Source: an uncultured bacterium | GTDB taxonomy: Bacteria > Bacillota > Clostridia > Christensenellales > CAG-917 | Assembly: GCA_949432885.1 (NCBI GenBank) | Contig: CASQXY010000013.1 | Coordinates: 1 to 37,690, forward strand | DNA: 37,690 nucleotides | Direction of reading: 5' to 3' | Part shown: positions 25,363-33,748 of the stretch, one piece after another | Numbering within the stretch: position 1 is the first letter of the stretch | Layout of the letters: the number at the start of each line of letters is the position of its first letter | Position numbers and translations under genes: made by a program | The notes under the pieces: generated by a model | What the model was told of the DNA's origin: nothing | Databases searched by the model: none | What the model saw: only the letters and a program-made list of their open reading frames with translations

Positions 25363-25458
25363 GACTGTTTTTGCAAGATATTTTCGTATTTTCTTTGACC
25401 GCGCGATTTTGTTTTTGCTTGAATTTAGCAGGTCTGCCACAGGGCAAGCTATGCTTTA

Positions 25459-25765
25459 AAAACCAAAAGCACCGCAAGGATGCTTTGTGTTGGTTTATTC
25501 TTGCTGCGCAAAGGCAAAAGCGTGATACTCGGTTATTATGACGAGAATAATGAATTGCAATGTAGAGGCAAATTGTTTTTGGACGTATCGGCAGAGGAGC
25601 GCAAGATAATAAATTATTTATAATACATAAAGTAAAAAAAGCTTGGGTTGACAAATACAAGAACGCTGTTTGTATCAAGCCTGAACTTGCAGTTGCTGTA
25701 CATTAGAAGCCGAAACAGTTAACGGCGGAATGCGTCAACCCGTATGGAAAGTATTAAGAGAATAG
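25459..25765 (+). pseudogene. Remnant of an ATP-dependent DNA ligase (C-terminal OB-fold part)
   Basis: Three pieces in three successive frames read like the C-terminus of an ATP-dependent (LigD-type) ligase. Frame one (to TAA 25621) gives CVGLFLLRKGKSVILGYYDE and then NELQCRGKLFLDVSAEER. Frame two (25632-25703, then TAG) gives KAWVDKYKNAVCIKPELAVA. Frame three (25703-25765) gives LEAETVNGGMRQPVWKVLRE and a stop. LGxY..G.L.yKG.v, (V/I)WIKPEL and LRQP-x-(F/W)-K are recognisable ligase features. Two frameshifts and two internal stops show decay. The adenylation domain with its active lysine is absent upstream, so the copy is also truncated. Family identity is from memory. Confidence 0.7.
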
Positions 25766-25784
25766 ATTATCAGGGACTCTTTCC

Positions 25785-27932
25785 TTATTTTATTGCTCCT
25801 TTATTTATTATTTCTACAGATGACATCTTTCGCAACCGTTTAAGAGGAAGTATACAACCAAGTATAATAGCGGTGAAGTCTATGGCAAATAGAATTATGA
25901 TTAGAGCAGGGTTAAATTTTAACAAGTCAAAACTAACATTACTGAAATCAACGATATAATTATTATATAAAACCGAGCCTACTGCTGTAAAAATGATAGA
26001 TAAAAGATATACTACGACGGCGATTATAAAGGAACTGTATAGGTATATTTTGCATTGCTGTCTGAAATTGGCACCGAGCGAAGTGATAATGCCGATTTGT
26101 TTTGTCTGACCAAATATAGAAGTCGCAACAAAATTTATCATAAATACAAAAGATACGATTAGCAATATTATGCCTATATATGTATAAAGGTTCTTGTCCA
26201 TATTTATGTAGTCTATTGAACGGTAAAACGCGTTTATTTCCATATTTCCGTCGGTCATAATACTGTTTGAAAAACGGAAAACATTATTATTGTTATTATA
26301 ATCGAAGACAAAATTCGCAAAACTTTTGAAATTGCTTTTGTTCGGGGTGATATTGCACAGGATATATGACCATTCGTCAAAACAGTTTTCGCTTATAAAA
26401 ATTTTCTCGTGATAGTTTTCGGCATACATTATGCTGCTTGATTGCGGATGAGATTCTGAACATTTTTTGTCGCATCCCGTATCGACTACGCCGACAATAG
26501 TTTTTATATCGCTGTCCCCGAATTTCCCGTTGTTGGGCATAGGCTTGCCGTTTGTAAAGGTGTTGACCAACACGGAAATACTGTGTCCGATAATATCTCC
26601 GGCAGAATTTATAGGATACGTTTGTCCGTTTTCTTTTATACCGGCTACCGAAAATGTATTGAGCATACATTCGTTTATAGCGATTTCGTTTTCATTTTCA
26701 GGCAATCTGCCTGTAATTTCAAAATTCATATTCCGACATTCCGACAAGCTCATATACATAAATCCGTCTGCGAACAGAGAAAGATGGTCGGAGGAAATCG
26801 GTATAATTTTATTAAGTTGCTTTACGGTTGCCGCTATCGAGTTTTGAAATGAATCGATGTAGGCACTGCATATCAAGTTTAATTGCAAATCATACTTATT
26901 CTGCAATAGGTTAATATCAGATTTTGACAGGCAAAGCTCGTTATATACAAACTTGTCGCCGCCTATTAATTGGTCAAACGTGCCAGTATTAGAGTTTTCT
27001 ACTTCCTGATATTTGTAAATTGCAGTGTATTCGAGATTTTTTTCGTATACGGCATTGATAAAACTTTTATACGGATTCATCATTGAGATATTAATGGATA
27101 ATCCAAATAAGGAAAACGTGATAACGGACATTATCAGCGTAATAATCAAACGAATCGGATGACGTTTGAAATTGCTACAACCGATTTTCAGTGCGGGCTT
27201 TAAGGGAAGTTTGGATTTATTCCATTGTTTATGCGAAGCGTTTTCCGAATTACAGGGAGTATCTGACGCGCTGTCGTTTATTATGACGCCGTCTTCGAGT
27301 TCTATTATACGGTCTCCGTAAGTAGCGGCATATTCTTTGTCGTGGGATACAACTATGACCAACTTATCCTTGGATAGTTCTTTCAATAAGGACATTACGT
27401 TGTCGCCGTTGCTTTTATCGAGCGCACCCGTAGGTTCGTCCGCAAAAATGATATCGGGATCTTTTATCAAAGCACGGGCAATGGCTATTCTTTGTTTTTG
27501 ACCTCCGGAAAGCTCGGTTACTTTGCGCTTTTCATATCCGTCCAATCCGACCTTTGTCAAAACTTCTTTTACATTATTATTCGTTTCTTTTTGTCCTTGC
27601 AGTTGAATTGCGAGAGCGATATTTTCTTCCACGTTCAACTCGGAAATCAGGTTGTATTCCTGAAATACAAAACCGCAACAAGTGTTTCTGTAATCGTCCA
27701 ACTCGCTTTTAGTAAGTTTGCAGAGGTCTTTGCCCGAAACTTCGATACTGCTTCCGTTATCCGCCTTATCTAACCCGCTTAAAACATTGAGAAGAGTAGA
27801 CTTGCCGCTGCCGGATTTTCCGAGAAAGAAAACCATGCCGCAATCAGCAAGGCAGAAATTTGCGTTTTTGAGCGCCTGAACGGGGAGGGACTTTTTAGGT
27901 CTGTACGTCTTTGATAAATTTGTTATTTTCAT
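25785..27932 (-). CDS. ABC transporter, ATPase fused to MacB/FtsX-type permease (copy 1)
   Basis: In this 715-residue protein the N-terminal ATPase has Walker A GKSGSGKST (38-46), Q-loop FVFQEYN, signature LSGGQKQR (141-148), Walker B IIFADEPTGALD (161-172) and the H-loop VSHDKEYA. A permease half follows: one helix at about 251-275, a large extracytoplasmic domain (to about 590), and three C-terminal helices. This is the type VII (MacB/LolE-like) fold used for export or signalling across one membrane, for example of peptides. The substrate is unknown. The ATPase is closely related to the upstream gene, 75 bp away. The permease part is only distantly similar, and the gene looks AT-rich. No clear terminator follows. 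Confidence 0.88.
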   Translation of the reverse strand: MKITNLSKTYRPKKSLPVQALKNANFCLADCGMVFFLGKSGSGKSTLLNVLSGLDKADNGSSIEVSGKDLCKLTKSELDDYRNTCCGFVFQEYNLISELNVEENIALAIQLQGQKETNNNVKEVLTKVGLDGYEKRKVTELSGGQKQRIAIARALIKDPDIIFADEPTGALDKSNGDNVMSLLKELSKDKLVIVVSHDKEYAATYGDRIIELEDGVIINDSASDTPCNSENASHKQWNKSKLPLKPALKIGCSNFKRHPIRLIITLIMSVITFSLFGLSINISMMNPYKSFINAVYEKNLEYTAIYKYQEVENSNTGTFDQLIGGDKFVYNELCLSKSDINLLQNKYDLQLNLICSAYIDSFQNSIAATVKQLNKIIPISSDHLSLFADGFMYMSLSECRNMNFEITGRLPENENEIAINECMLNTFSVAGIKENGQTYPINSAGDIIGHSISVLVNTFTNGKPMPNNGKFGDSDIKTIVGVVDTGCDKKCSESHPQSSSIMYAENYHEKIFISENCFDEWSYILCNITPNKSNFKSFANFVFDYNNNNNVFRFSNSIMTDGNMEINAFYRSIDYINMDKNLYTYIGIILLIVSFVFMINFVATSIFGQTKQIGIITSLGANFRQQCKIYLYSSFIIAVVVYLLSIIFTAVGSVLYNNYIVDFSNVSFDLLKFNPALIIILFAIDFTAIILGCILPLKRLRKMSSVEIINKGAIK
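27272..27500 (-). repeat. 229 bp tract identical to 29769-29997
   Basis: Base-by-base reading finds no difference between this stretch and 29769-29997 (offset 2497). It encodes the ATPase segment from the signature motif to just past the H-loop (about residues 145-220). Both flanks diverge abruptly. Confidence 0.92.
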
Positions 27933-28007
27933 ATTATATTCACCGAAAACCGTGTTGATGGTTAGATTTTTTTATCCGAGTTGCATTTCGTAGTAGCAAC
28001 AATAGAT

Positions 28008-30428
28008 TTATTCGTTTTGCAGATAATCTGTCGGCATTAGATTTGACAGCCTAATCAACGGAATAAAACAGCCGAGTAATGAGAAGAGTAGTACAGTGCC
28101 TGCAGTTATTAAATATGCGTAGATATTAAAGCCGAAGAACGATAAGGATATTCCGACGTACTCATTTAACAAGGTGCAGAGGATAGGAATACAGATTGAC
28201 ATACACACCAATATAATCAAGCCGACAATAAGACCTTCCCAAATGAATATTTTTATCAGATTGTAATTATTACACCCGTTTGCTTTGAGTATTCCGATAG
28301 TCTTGGTCCTGTCCGTCAGACTTTGCGACAGGAAATTCAACAGCAAACAAACGGAGAAAACCGCAAATACGCCGAAGACTATATAAGCAATTCGTTTTAT
28401 GCTGTTTACATAATCGGAAATGCCGTCTGCGTTGTTGATTATATAATTGTTGATTCTAAACGTACCGTTTTGCGGTATATAGTCTTTTATCGATTTATTG
28501 TTAACGACTATAAGAGAATCGAAGTCGCCGCCGATATGCCGATAAAGGCTTTCGTATGAATTGTTGTCAATCAGAATAGCACAATCTTCATCCAACGTAT
28601 GAAAGCCGTTTATTGTGAAGTCATATTGCAATCCGAATTTGATATCCGAATACGAACAAGAGAATTCATTCGGCAAGTCATAGATGTCGCAGTATTTTCT
28701 ATATACACTTATGATTTGTGCCGCATTATAATATTCGTCGCCTGTTTCATAGACATAAAGAGCGTAGAATAAAGAGCCGTAGTCACCGTAATTTGTTCCG
28801 TTAAATTCTATCGAGCAATCGTAATAACGCAGTAGTGCAGGGATTAAGATTGACGGAAGATAAGCGCCGTTATTCGCGTCATTGATTTTGACTAGGTTGT
28901 CATAGTTTTTATAGAGCGCTATTTTTTCTACGTCCATAATCTGCGATCCGTCAAATTCAAGCGAGCAACAAGCTCGGTCGGTATTTATGCCGACGCTTTT
29001 ATAATCTTCAATGTTTTTTACAAACAGTAAATTGTGTGCGGAGCAATTTATTTCATAGACAAATTCGCTTGCCAGCGACTGCTCGGCATTTGCATTTTTA
29101 ACGGTTGCGTATTTATTTGTATTTAAGTTTGTATCTATAATCGAGGTTATTGTATATGCGATATCGTCTATTCTAAGAGTTTTTCCTATCAGATTCAGTT
29201 CCGATTGTTCGGAGAATTTTAAGTGGTTAAGGACTTCGGCGGTGTATCTTGTAATACCAATTTCGTTTTTGTTCCGCGGCAGTTGTCCGTATAGCGTAAA
29301 ATCATAACCGTCGATTGTCTCTTGCGATAATTCGCAGATTTTGTTCGGCAGAAAAGAATAATATGTATTGAGCAAATCTGGATTTATTTCAACGTCATAT
29401 TCCATGGGATAGTCTATCGCGCCTATGCAAGTGTAACCTAAATTGCTATCGAAGCTCTCTTTCTCAGTTTCTTTTATAGGTATCGTATTGCTATCATTGC
29501 CGTATTTGTGCATTTGACTGTATGCAAGTCCGTTTGAACTTATCGCATCGAAAACAACGTCATTGAAACGGTTTAAACTTATTGTAAGAGAAACGCAGAA
29601 GATAGTAAACGCAACAATAGCCAAAAGTATTGTCGCTATCAGGCGTATGGGATGATTTTTGAATGTGCCGCATCCGATTTTCAATGCGGATTTTGCGGGA
29701 AGATGCGACAGCTTCCATTCGCCGTGAGATTGGTTATCTGTTTTAGAGCAGGGGGTATTAAAAGAATTGTCGTTTATTATGACGCCGTCTTCGAGTTCTA
29801 TTATACGGTCTCCGTAAGTAGCGGCATATTCTTTGTCGTGGGATACAACTATGACCAACTTATCCTTGGATAGTTCTTTCAATAAGGACATTACGTTGTC
29901 GCCGTTGCTTTTATCGAGCGCACCCGTAGGTTCGTCCGCAAAAATGATATCGGGATCTTTTATCAAAGCACGGGCAATGGCTATTCTTTGTTTTTGTCCT
30001 CCCGAAAGCTCGGTTATTTTTCGCTTTTCATATCCGTCCAATCCGACTAGCGCAAGCACGTCTTTAATCTTGTTTTGCGTGTCCTTTTGACCTTGCAGTT
30101 GAATTGCGATGGCAATATTTTCTTCTACGTTCAGTTCGGGAATGAGGTTGTATTCCTGAAACACGAAACCGCAGCAAGTATTTCGATAATTGTCTAATTC
30201 ATTTATTGACAGTTGGCATATATCTTTTCCCGAAACTTCAATACTGCTTCCGTTATCCGCCTTATCTAACCCGCTTAAAACATTGAGAAGGGTGGATTTG
30301 CCGCAGCCTGACTTTCCTAGAAAGAATATCATACCCGTATCTGCAATACTGAAACTAACGTTCTTTAAAGCCTGCACAGAGGGAGAGTTTTTTAATGTAA
30401 ATGTTTTTGATAAATTTGAAACTCTCAT
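28008..30428 (-). CDS. ABC transporter, ATPase fused to MacB/FtsX-type permease (copy 2)
   Basis: This 806-residue paralogue of the downstream gene is first in the operon. It has Walker A GKSGCGKST (38-46), LSGGQKQR (141-148), IIFADEPTGALD and VSHDKEYA. It then has a helix near 255-280, an extracytoplasmic domain about 90 residues longer than in copy 1, and three helices in the last 150 residues. Each protein carries one permease half, so the two may form a heterodimer, although homodimers are also possible. Part of the ATPase DNA is identical to copy 1 (see the repeat entries). The ribosome site GGAGAGG lies about 12 bases before ATG, which is rather far. No two-component system or regulator is adjacent. 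Confidence 0.88.
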   Translation of the reverse strand: MRVSNLSKTFTLKNSPSVQALKNVSFSIADTGMIFFLGKSGCGKSTLLNVLSGLDKADNGSSIEVSGKDICQLSINELDNYRNTCCGFVFQEYNLIPELNVEENIAIAIQLQGQKDTQNKIKDVLALVGLDGYEKRKITELSGGQKQRIAIARALIKDPDIIFADEPTGALDKSNGDNVMSLLKELSKDKLVIVVSHDKEYAATYGDRIIELEDGVIINDNSFNTPCSKTDNQSHGEWKLSHLPAKSALKIGCGTFKNHPIRLIATILLAIVAFTIFCVSLTISLNRFNDVVFDAISSNGLAYSQMHKYGNDSNTIPIKETEKESFDSNLGYTCIGAIDYPMEYDVEINPDLLNTYYSFLPNKICELSQETIDGYDFTLYGQLPRNKNEIGITRYTAEVLNHLKFSEQSELNLIGKTLRIDDIAYTITSIIDTNLNTNKYATVKNANAEQSLASEFVYEINCSAHNLLFVKNIEDYKSVGINTDRACCSLEFDGSQIMDVEKIALYKNYDNLVKINDANNGAYLPSILIPALLRYYDCSIEFNGTNYGDYGSLFYALYVYETGDEYYNAAQIISVYRKYCDIYDLPNEFSCSYSDIKFGLQYDFTINGFHTLDEDCAILIDNNSYESLYRHIGGDFDSLIVVNNKSIKDYIPQNGTFRINNYIINNADGISDYVNSIKRIAYIVFGVFAVFSVCLLLNFLSQSLTDRTKTIGILKANGCNNYNLIKIFIWEGLIVGLIILVCMSICIPILCTLLNEYVGISLSFFGFNIYAYLITAGTVLLFSLLGCFIPLIRLSNLMPTDYLQNE
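29769..29997 (-). repeat. 229 bp tract identical to 27272-27500
   Basis: Partner of the tract in the downstream ABC gene. A second, shorter identical block of nearly 50 bp lies further upstream in both genes, around Walker A. Confidence 0.92.
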
Positions 30429-30457
30429 TGTGCTTAATGCCCCTCTCCATAAAATAT

Positions 30458-30485
30458 ATTATAGCAGATATTCGACAAAAAGCAA
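30458..30485 (-). promoter_or_regulatory. Promoter of the ABC transporter operon
   Basis: Minus strand TTGCTT (30480-30485), 16 bp, TATAAT (30458-30463), preceded by TGC (extended -10). Confidence 0.65.
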
Positions 30486-30547
30486 TGCGGAATACTGGCG
30501 AAATGTTGGCAAATGGGTCTGTTCAACCCGACGGTAAACCATAGTAA

Positions 30548-30582
30548 TAAAAAAATCGGCTTCCGAAAAAGCCGATTTTTTA
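30548..30582 (-). terminator. Terminator after the GGGtGRT gene
   Basis: AAAAAATCGGCTT pairs with AAGCCGATTTTTT around CCGAAA. On the minus strand it lies just past the stop at 30599 and is followed by a T run. Confidence 0.9.
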
Positions 30583-30598
30583 TTCATTTTTATCTGAT

Positions 30599-31603
30599 TT
30601 ACTTGGTCAATGCCTCTTGAACGGCAACTGCGCAAGCGACTGACGCGCCAACCATAGGATTGTTGCCCATGCCGATTAAGCCCATCATTTCGACGTGCGC
30701 GGGAACGGAAGAGCTGCCTGCGAACTGCGCGTCGGAGTGCATTCTGCCCATTGTATCCGTCATACCGTACGAAGCGGGACCTGCCGCCATATTGTCCGGG
30801 TGGAGCGTACGTCCCGTGCCGCCGCCGCTTGCAACGGAGAAATACTTCTTGCCGCTGTCCACGCACCATTTCTTATACGTGCCCGCGACGGGATGCTGGA
30901 ATCGGGTGGGGTTGGTGGAGTTGCCCGTGATAGATACGTCAACGTCTTCGAGACGCATAATCGCAACGCCCTCTGTGACGTCATCCGCACCGTACACTCT
31001 GACAGCCGCGCGCTCGCCGTTGCTGTACGGAGTTTCCTTGACTACTTTGACTTCGCCCGTGAAATAATCCATTTTGGTTTGTACGTATGTGAAGCCGTTG
31101 ATACGCGAGATTATAAACGCCGCGTCCTTACCCAAACCGTTGAGAATGACTTTAAGCGGAGTTTTTCTGACCTTATTTGCGGTTCTTGCAATACCGATAG
31201 CGCCCTCTGCGGCGGCGAAAGATTCGTGACCTGCGAGGAAAGCGAAGCACTTGGTACTTTCTCTCAGCAGCATTGCGGCGAGGTTGCCGTGGCCGAGACC
31301 GACTTTGCGCTGTTCGGCGACGGAGCCGGGGATGCAGAAGGATTGCAGACCCTCGCCGATAGCCTCGGCGGCGTCCGCGGCGCCCGTGCAACCTTTCTTA
31401 ATTGCGATAGCGCAGCCGACGGTGTACGCCCATACAGCGTTTTCAAACGCGATAGGCTGAATACCCTTGACAATCGATTCGCAGTCTATACCTTTGTCGA
31501 GGCATATCGCTTTCGCGTCTTCCAGACCCTTGATGCCGTAGCTTGCGAGTACGGCGTTGATTTTATCTATTCTTCTTTCAAAACCTTCAAATGTTACACT
31601 CAT
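30599..31603 (-). CDS. GGGtGRT protein
   Basis: The 334-residue product contains the motif that names this family, SGGGTGRTLHPDN (259-271). Other conserved-looking blocks are GHGNLAAMLLRESTKCFAFLAGHESFAAAEGA and the C-terminal VEMMGLIGMGNNPMVGASVA. As I recall, the family is found in anaerobes next to NifU-like scaffold genes, as here, and its biochemical function is not established. It starts at MSVTFEGF (31603), with AAGGAG ahead, rather than at the longer frame to 31690. It begins 14 bases after the NifU-like stop, so the two are co-transcribed and likely act together in iron-sulphur chemistry (inference). Confidence 0.88.
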   Translation of the reverse strand: MSVTFEGFERRIDKINAVLASYGIKGLEDAKAICLDKGIDCESIVKGIQPIAFENAVWAYTVGCAIAIKKGCTGAADAAEAIGEGLQSFCIPGSVAEQRKVGLGHGNLAAMLLRESTKCFAFLAGHESFAAAEGAIGIARTANKVRKTPLKVILNGLGKDAAFIISRINGFTYVQTKMDYFTGEVKVVKETPYSNGERAAVRVYGADDVTEGVAIMRLEDVDVSITGNSTNPTRFQHPVAGTYKKWCVDSGKKYFSVASGGGTGRTLHPDNMAAGPASYGMTDTMGRMHSDAQFAGSSSVPAHVEMMGLIGMGNNPMVGASVACAVAVQEALTK

Positions 31604-31617
31604 AGTAAGTCTCCTTA

Positions 31618-32319
31618 TTATTCCTGTCTGGGGTCGATATACTTGACCGCGCCGTCCTCGGCTTTGAATCTGCCGTAGGTACCCGTGCATTTTGCGAGGG
31701 CTTCGTTGGCGTCGACGCCTTTCTTTATCATATCCATAAACACGCCGAGCTTGCAGAACTGATATCCGATAATCTGATTATCCTTATCGAGCGCGAGCTT
31801 TGTGACGTAGCCTTCCGCCATTTCGAGATAGCGGGGGCCTTTTGCAACGGTGGAATACATAGTGCCTATCTGGCTTCTGTGACCCTTGCCTAGGTCTTCG
31901 AGACCTGCGCCGATAACAAGACCGCCTTCGGAGAAAGCGGATTGCGTTCTGCCGTAAACGATTTGCAGGAACAGCTCTCTCATAGCGGTGTTGATAGCGT
32001 CGCAGACGAGGTCTGTGTTGAGAGCTTCGAGAATTGTTTTACCTGCGAGGATTTCCGCCGCCATAGCCGCGGAGTGGGTCATACCCGAACATCCGAGAGT
32101 CTCGACAAGCGCTTCCTGAATGATGCCGTCCTTGACGTTGAGGGTGAGTTTGCACGCGCCTTGTTGAGGAGCGCACCAGCCCACGCCGTGAGTGAGACCG
32201 CTGATGTCCTTAATCTCCTTAGCCTGAACCCATTTACCTTCCTCGGGAATAGGAGCGGGTCCGTGATTGGGGCCTTTTGCAACGCAGCACATTTCGTCGA
32301 TTTCGCGTGAATATTGCAT
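31618..32319 (-). CDS. NifU-like iron-sulphur cluster scaffold protein
   Basis: The 233-residue protein has an IscU/NifU N-type core: VGWCAPQQGACKLTLNVKDG (47-66), then VETLGCSGMTHSAAMAAEIL with the cluster-ligand-type cysteine C77, and CDAINTAMRELFLQIVYGRT. A second half (about 140-233) shows GYQFCKLGVFMDM and KCTGTYGRFKAEDG and is longer than a standard scaffold. It is probably a specialised variant working with the GGGtGRT protein. ATG 32319 is preceded by GGAAAG. A stronger AAGGAGG lies about 40 bases upstream with no start codon near it, separated from the ATG by a potential hairpin. Confidence 0.85.
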   Translation of the reverse strand: MQYSREIDEMCCVAKGPNHGPAPIPEEGKWVQAKEIKDISGLTHGVGWCAPQQGACKLTLNVKDGIIQEALVETLGCSGMTHSAAMAAEILAGKTILEALNTDLVCDAINTAMRELFLQIVYGRTQSAFSEGGLVIGAGLEDLGKGHRSQIGTMYSTVAKGPRYLEMAEGYVTKLALDKDNQIIGYQFCKLGVFMDMIKKGVDANEALAKCTGTYGRFKAEDGAVKYIDPRQE

Positions 32320-32381
32320 AGTCTTTCTTTCCCTATACGCGTTTGCGTAGCGGGAAAACCTCCTTAATAATTTCTTTGATA

Positions 32382-32410
32382 ATATTAGCATACAAAAAAA
32401 TATTTATCAA
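32382..32410 (-). promoter_or_regulatory. Promoter of the NifU-like/GGGtGRT operon
   Basis: Minus strand TTGATA (32405-32410), 17 bp, TAATAT (32382-32387), with TGC before the -10. The leader is about 55 nt. Confidence 0.55.
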
Positions 32411-32477
32411 TAAAAAACGCAAAGTTGATTTTATAATATCGTTTATTTAGGGAGTGCAAAAAACGGGCTGTATTCGG

Positions 32478-32506
32478 TTGAAAAAAAAGAGCGCTGGTGT
32501 TATAAT
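32478..32506 (+). promoter_or_regulatory. tyrS promoter
   Basis: TTGAAA (32478-32483), 17 bp, TATAAT (32501-32506), close to consensus. The leader of about 21 nt is too short to hold a T-box. Confidence 0.82.
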
Positions 32507-32533
32507 TCCGTTATCACAGATTCGGAGTTGAAA

Positions 32534-33748
32534 ATGGCGAAGCAAAACGTTATAGATATGCTCAAAGAGCGCGGACTTCTCAAACAAATAGTTTTTGAAG
32601 AGGAATTGAAAAAGCTCCTCGACAGCGGTTCTCAATCCTTTTATATAGGCTTCGACCCCACCGCGGACAGTCTGCACGTGGGACACTTTATGCAAATGAT
32701 TGTAGCAAAGCGTTTGCAGGACGCGGGGCACCGTCCGATTATCCTTATCGGCGGCGGCACGGCTATGGTGGGCGACCCCAGCGGCAGGACGGATATGCGC
32801 TCGATGATGACTCCCGAGACCATACGTCACAACGTAGAGTGCTTTAAGAGACAGATGCAGCGCTTCGTGCGTTTCGAGGGTGAGAACGCGGCGATTCTCG
32901 TTGACAACGCGGATTGGCTTCTCGGGCTCAACTATGTGGAATTCCTGCGCGACGTAGGCGCTCATTTTTCCGTCAACAGAATGCTTACGGCGGAGTGCTA
33001 CAAGCAGAGGATGGAAAAGGGACTTACTTTTCTTGAATTCAACTATATGCTTATGCAGGCGTACGATTTCCTCGTGCTCAACAGGAAGTACGGATGCGTG
33101 CTCGAATGCGGCGGAGACGACCAGTGGTCGAATATGCTGGCGGGAGCCGACCTTATCAGACGCAAGGAGCAGAAGGAGGCGTATGCCGTGACGTTCGCGT
33201 TGCTAACGACCGCGGAGGGCATAAAGATGGGCAAGACCTCGAAGGGCGCGGTGTGGCTGGACGCCGAAAAGACAACTCCCTACGATTTCTTCCAGTATTG
33301 GCGTAATATCGCGGACGCGGACGTGGAAAAGGTGTTCAGATATCTCACTTTCCTGTCTCTCGACGAGATTGCGGAGTTGACCAAGTACAACGACGAGCGT
33401 ATGAACAGGGCAAAGGAGAGGCTTGCATACGAGCTCACCTCTATGGTGCACGGCAAAGAGGTTGCAGACGAGGTGCTTGCAAAGGTTAAGGCGGCATTCT
33501 CGGGAGACAGCGAAAATATGCCGTCTGCTGTTATTCCCGCGGGAGTTAATCAGGTTGCGGAAATCCTTGTACACGTCGCAAAGGTTGCGTCAAAGGGCGA
33601 GGCAAAGAGGCTTATACAGGGCGGAGCGGTTTCGGTGGACGGCGTGAAAATTTCGGATATAGCTGCGTGCGTTACCGACAGTCAGCTTGCAAACGGATTC
33701 GTGTTGCAAAGAGGCAAAAAGAATTTCTATAAGGTGACCGCGGAGTGA
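32534..33748 (+). CDS. tyrS: Tyrosyl-tRNA synthetase
   Basis: Charges tRNA-Tyr with tyrosine. The 404-residue class I enzyme has the HIGH-type motif HVGH (48-51, in ADSLHVGHFMQM) and ECGGDDQWSNMLAG (191-204). The KMSKS equivalent is KMGKT (231-235). A C-terminal S4 RNA-binding domain follows with AKRLIQGGAVSVDGVKISD. It resembles the TyrZ-like Firmicutes form. A TTG at 32528 is in frame, but GGAG (32524-32527) is well placed only for ATG 32534. The stop overlaps the next start by four bases. Many Firmicutes tyrS genes have a T-box leader; this one does not. Confidence 0.96.
   Translation: MAKQNVIDMLKERGLLKQIVFEEELKKLLDSGSQSFYIGFDPTADSLHVGHFMQMIVAKRLQDAGHRPIILIGGGTAMVGDPSGRTDMRSMMTPETIRHNVECFKRQMQRFVRFEGENAAILVDNADWLLGLNYVEFLRDVGAHFSVNRMLTAECYKQRMEKGLTFLEFNYMLMQAYDFLVLNRKYGCVLECGGDDQWSNMLAGADLIRRKEQKEAYAVTFALLTTAEGIKMGKTSKGAVWLDAEKTTPYDFFQYWRNIADADVEKVFRYLTFLSLDEIAELTKYNDERMNRAKERLAYELTSMVHGKEVADEVLAKVKAAFSGDSENMPSAVIPAGVNQVAEILVHVAKVASKGEAKRLIQGGAVSVDGVKISDIAACVTDSQLANGFVLQRGKKNFYKVTAE

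Noticed and set aside
30695-31678. 327-codon plus-strand frame opposite the GGGtGRT gene
   Set aside because: It is a shadow of a well-supported gene on the other strand, with no ribosome site or recognisable motif.
32507-32533. T-box leader for tyrS
   Set aside because: The promoter leaves only about 21 nt of leader, too short for any T-box structure.
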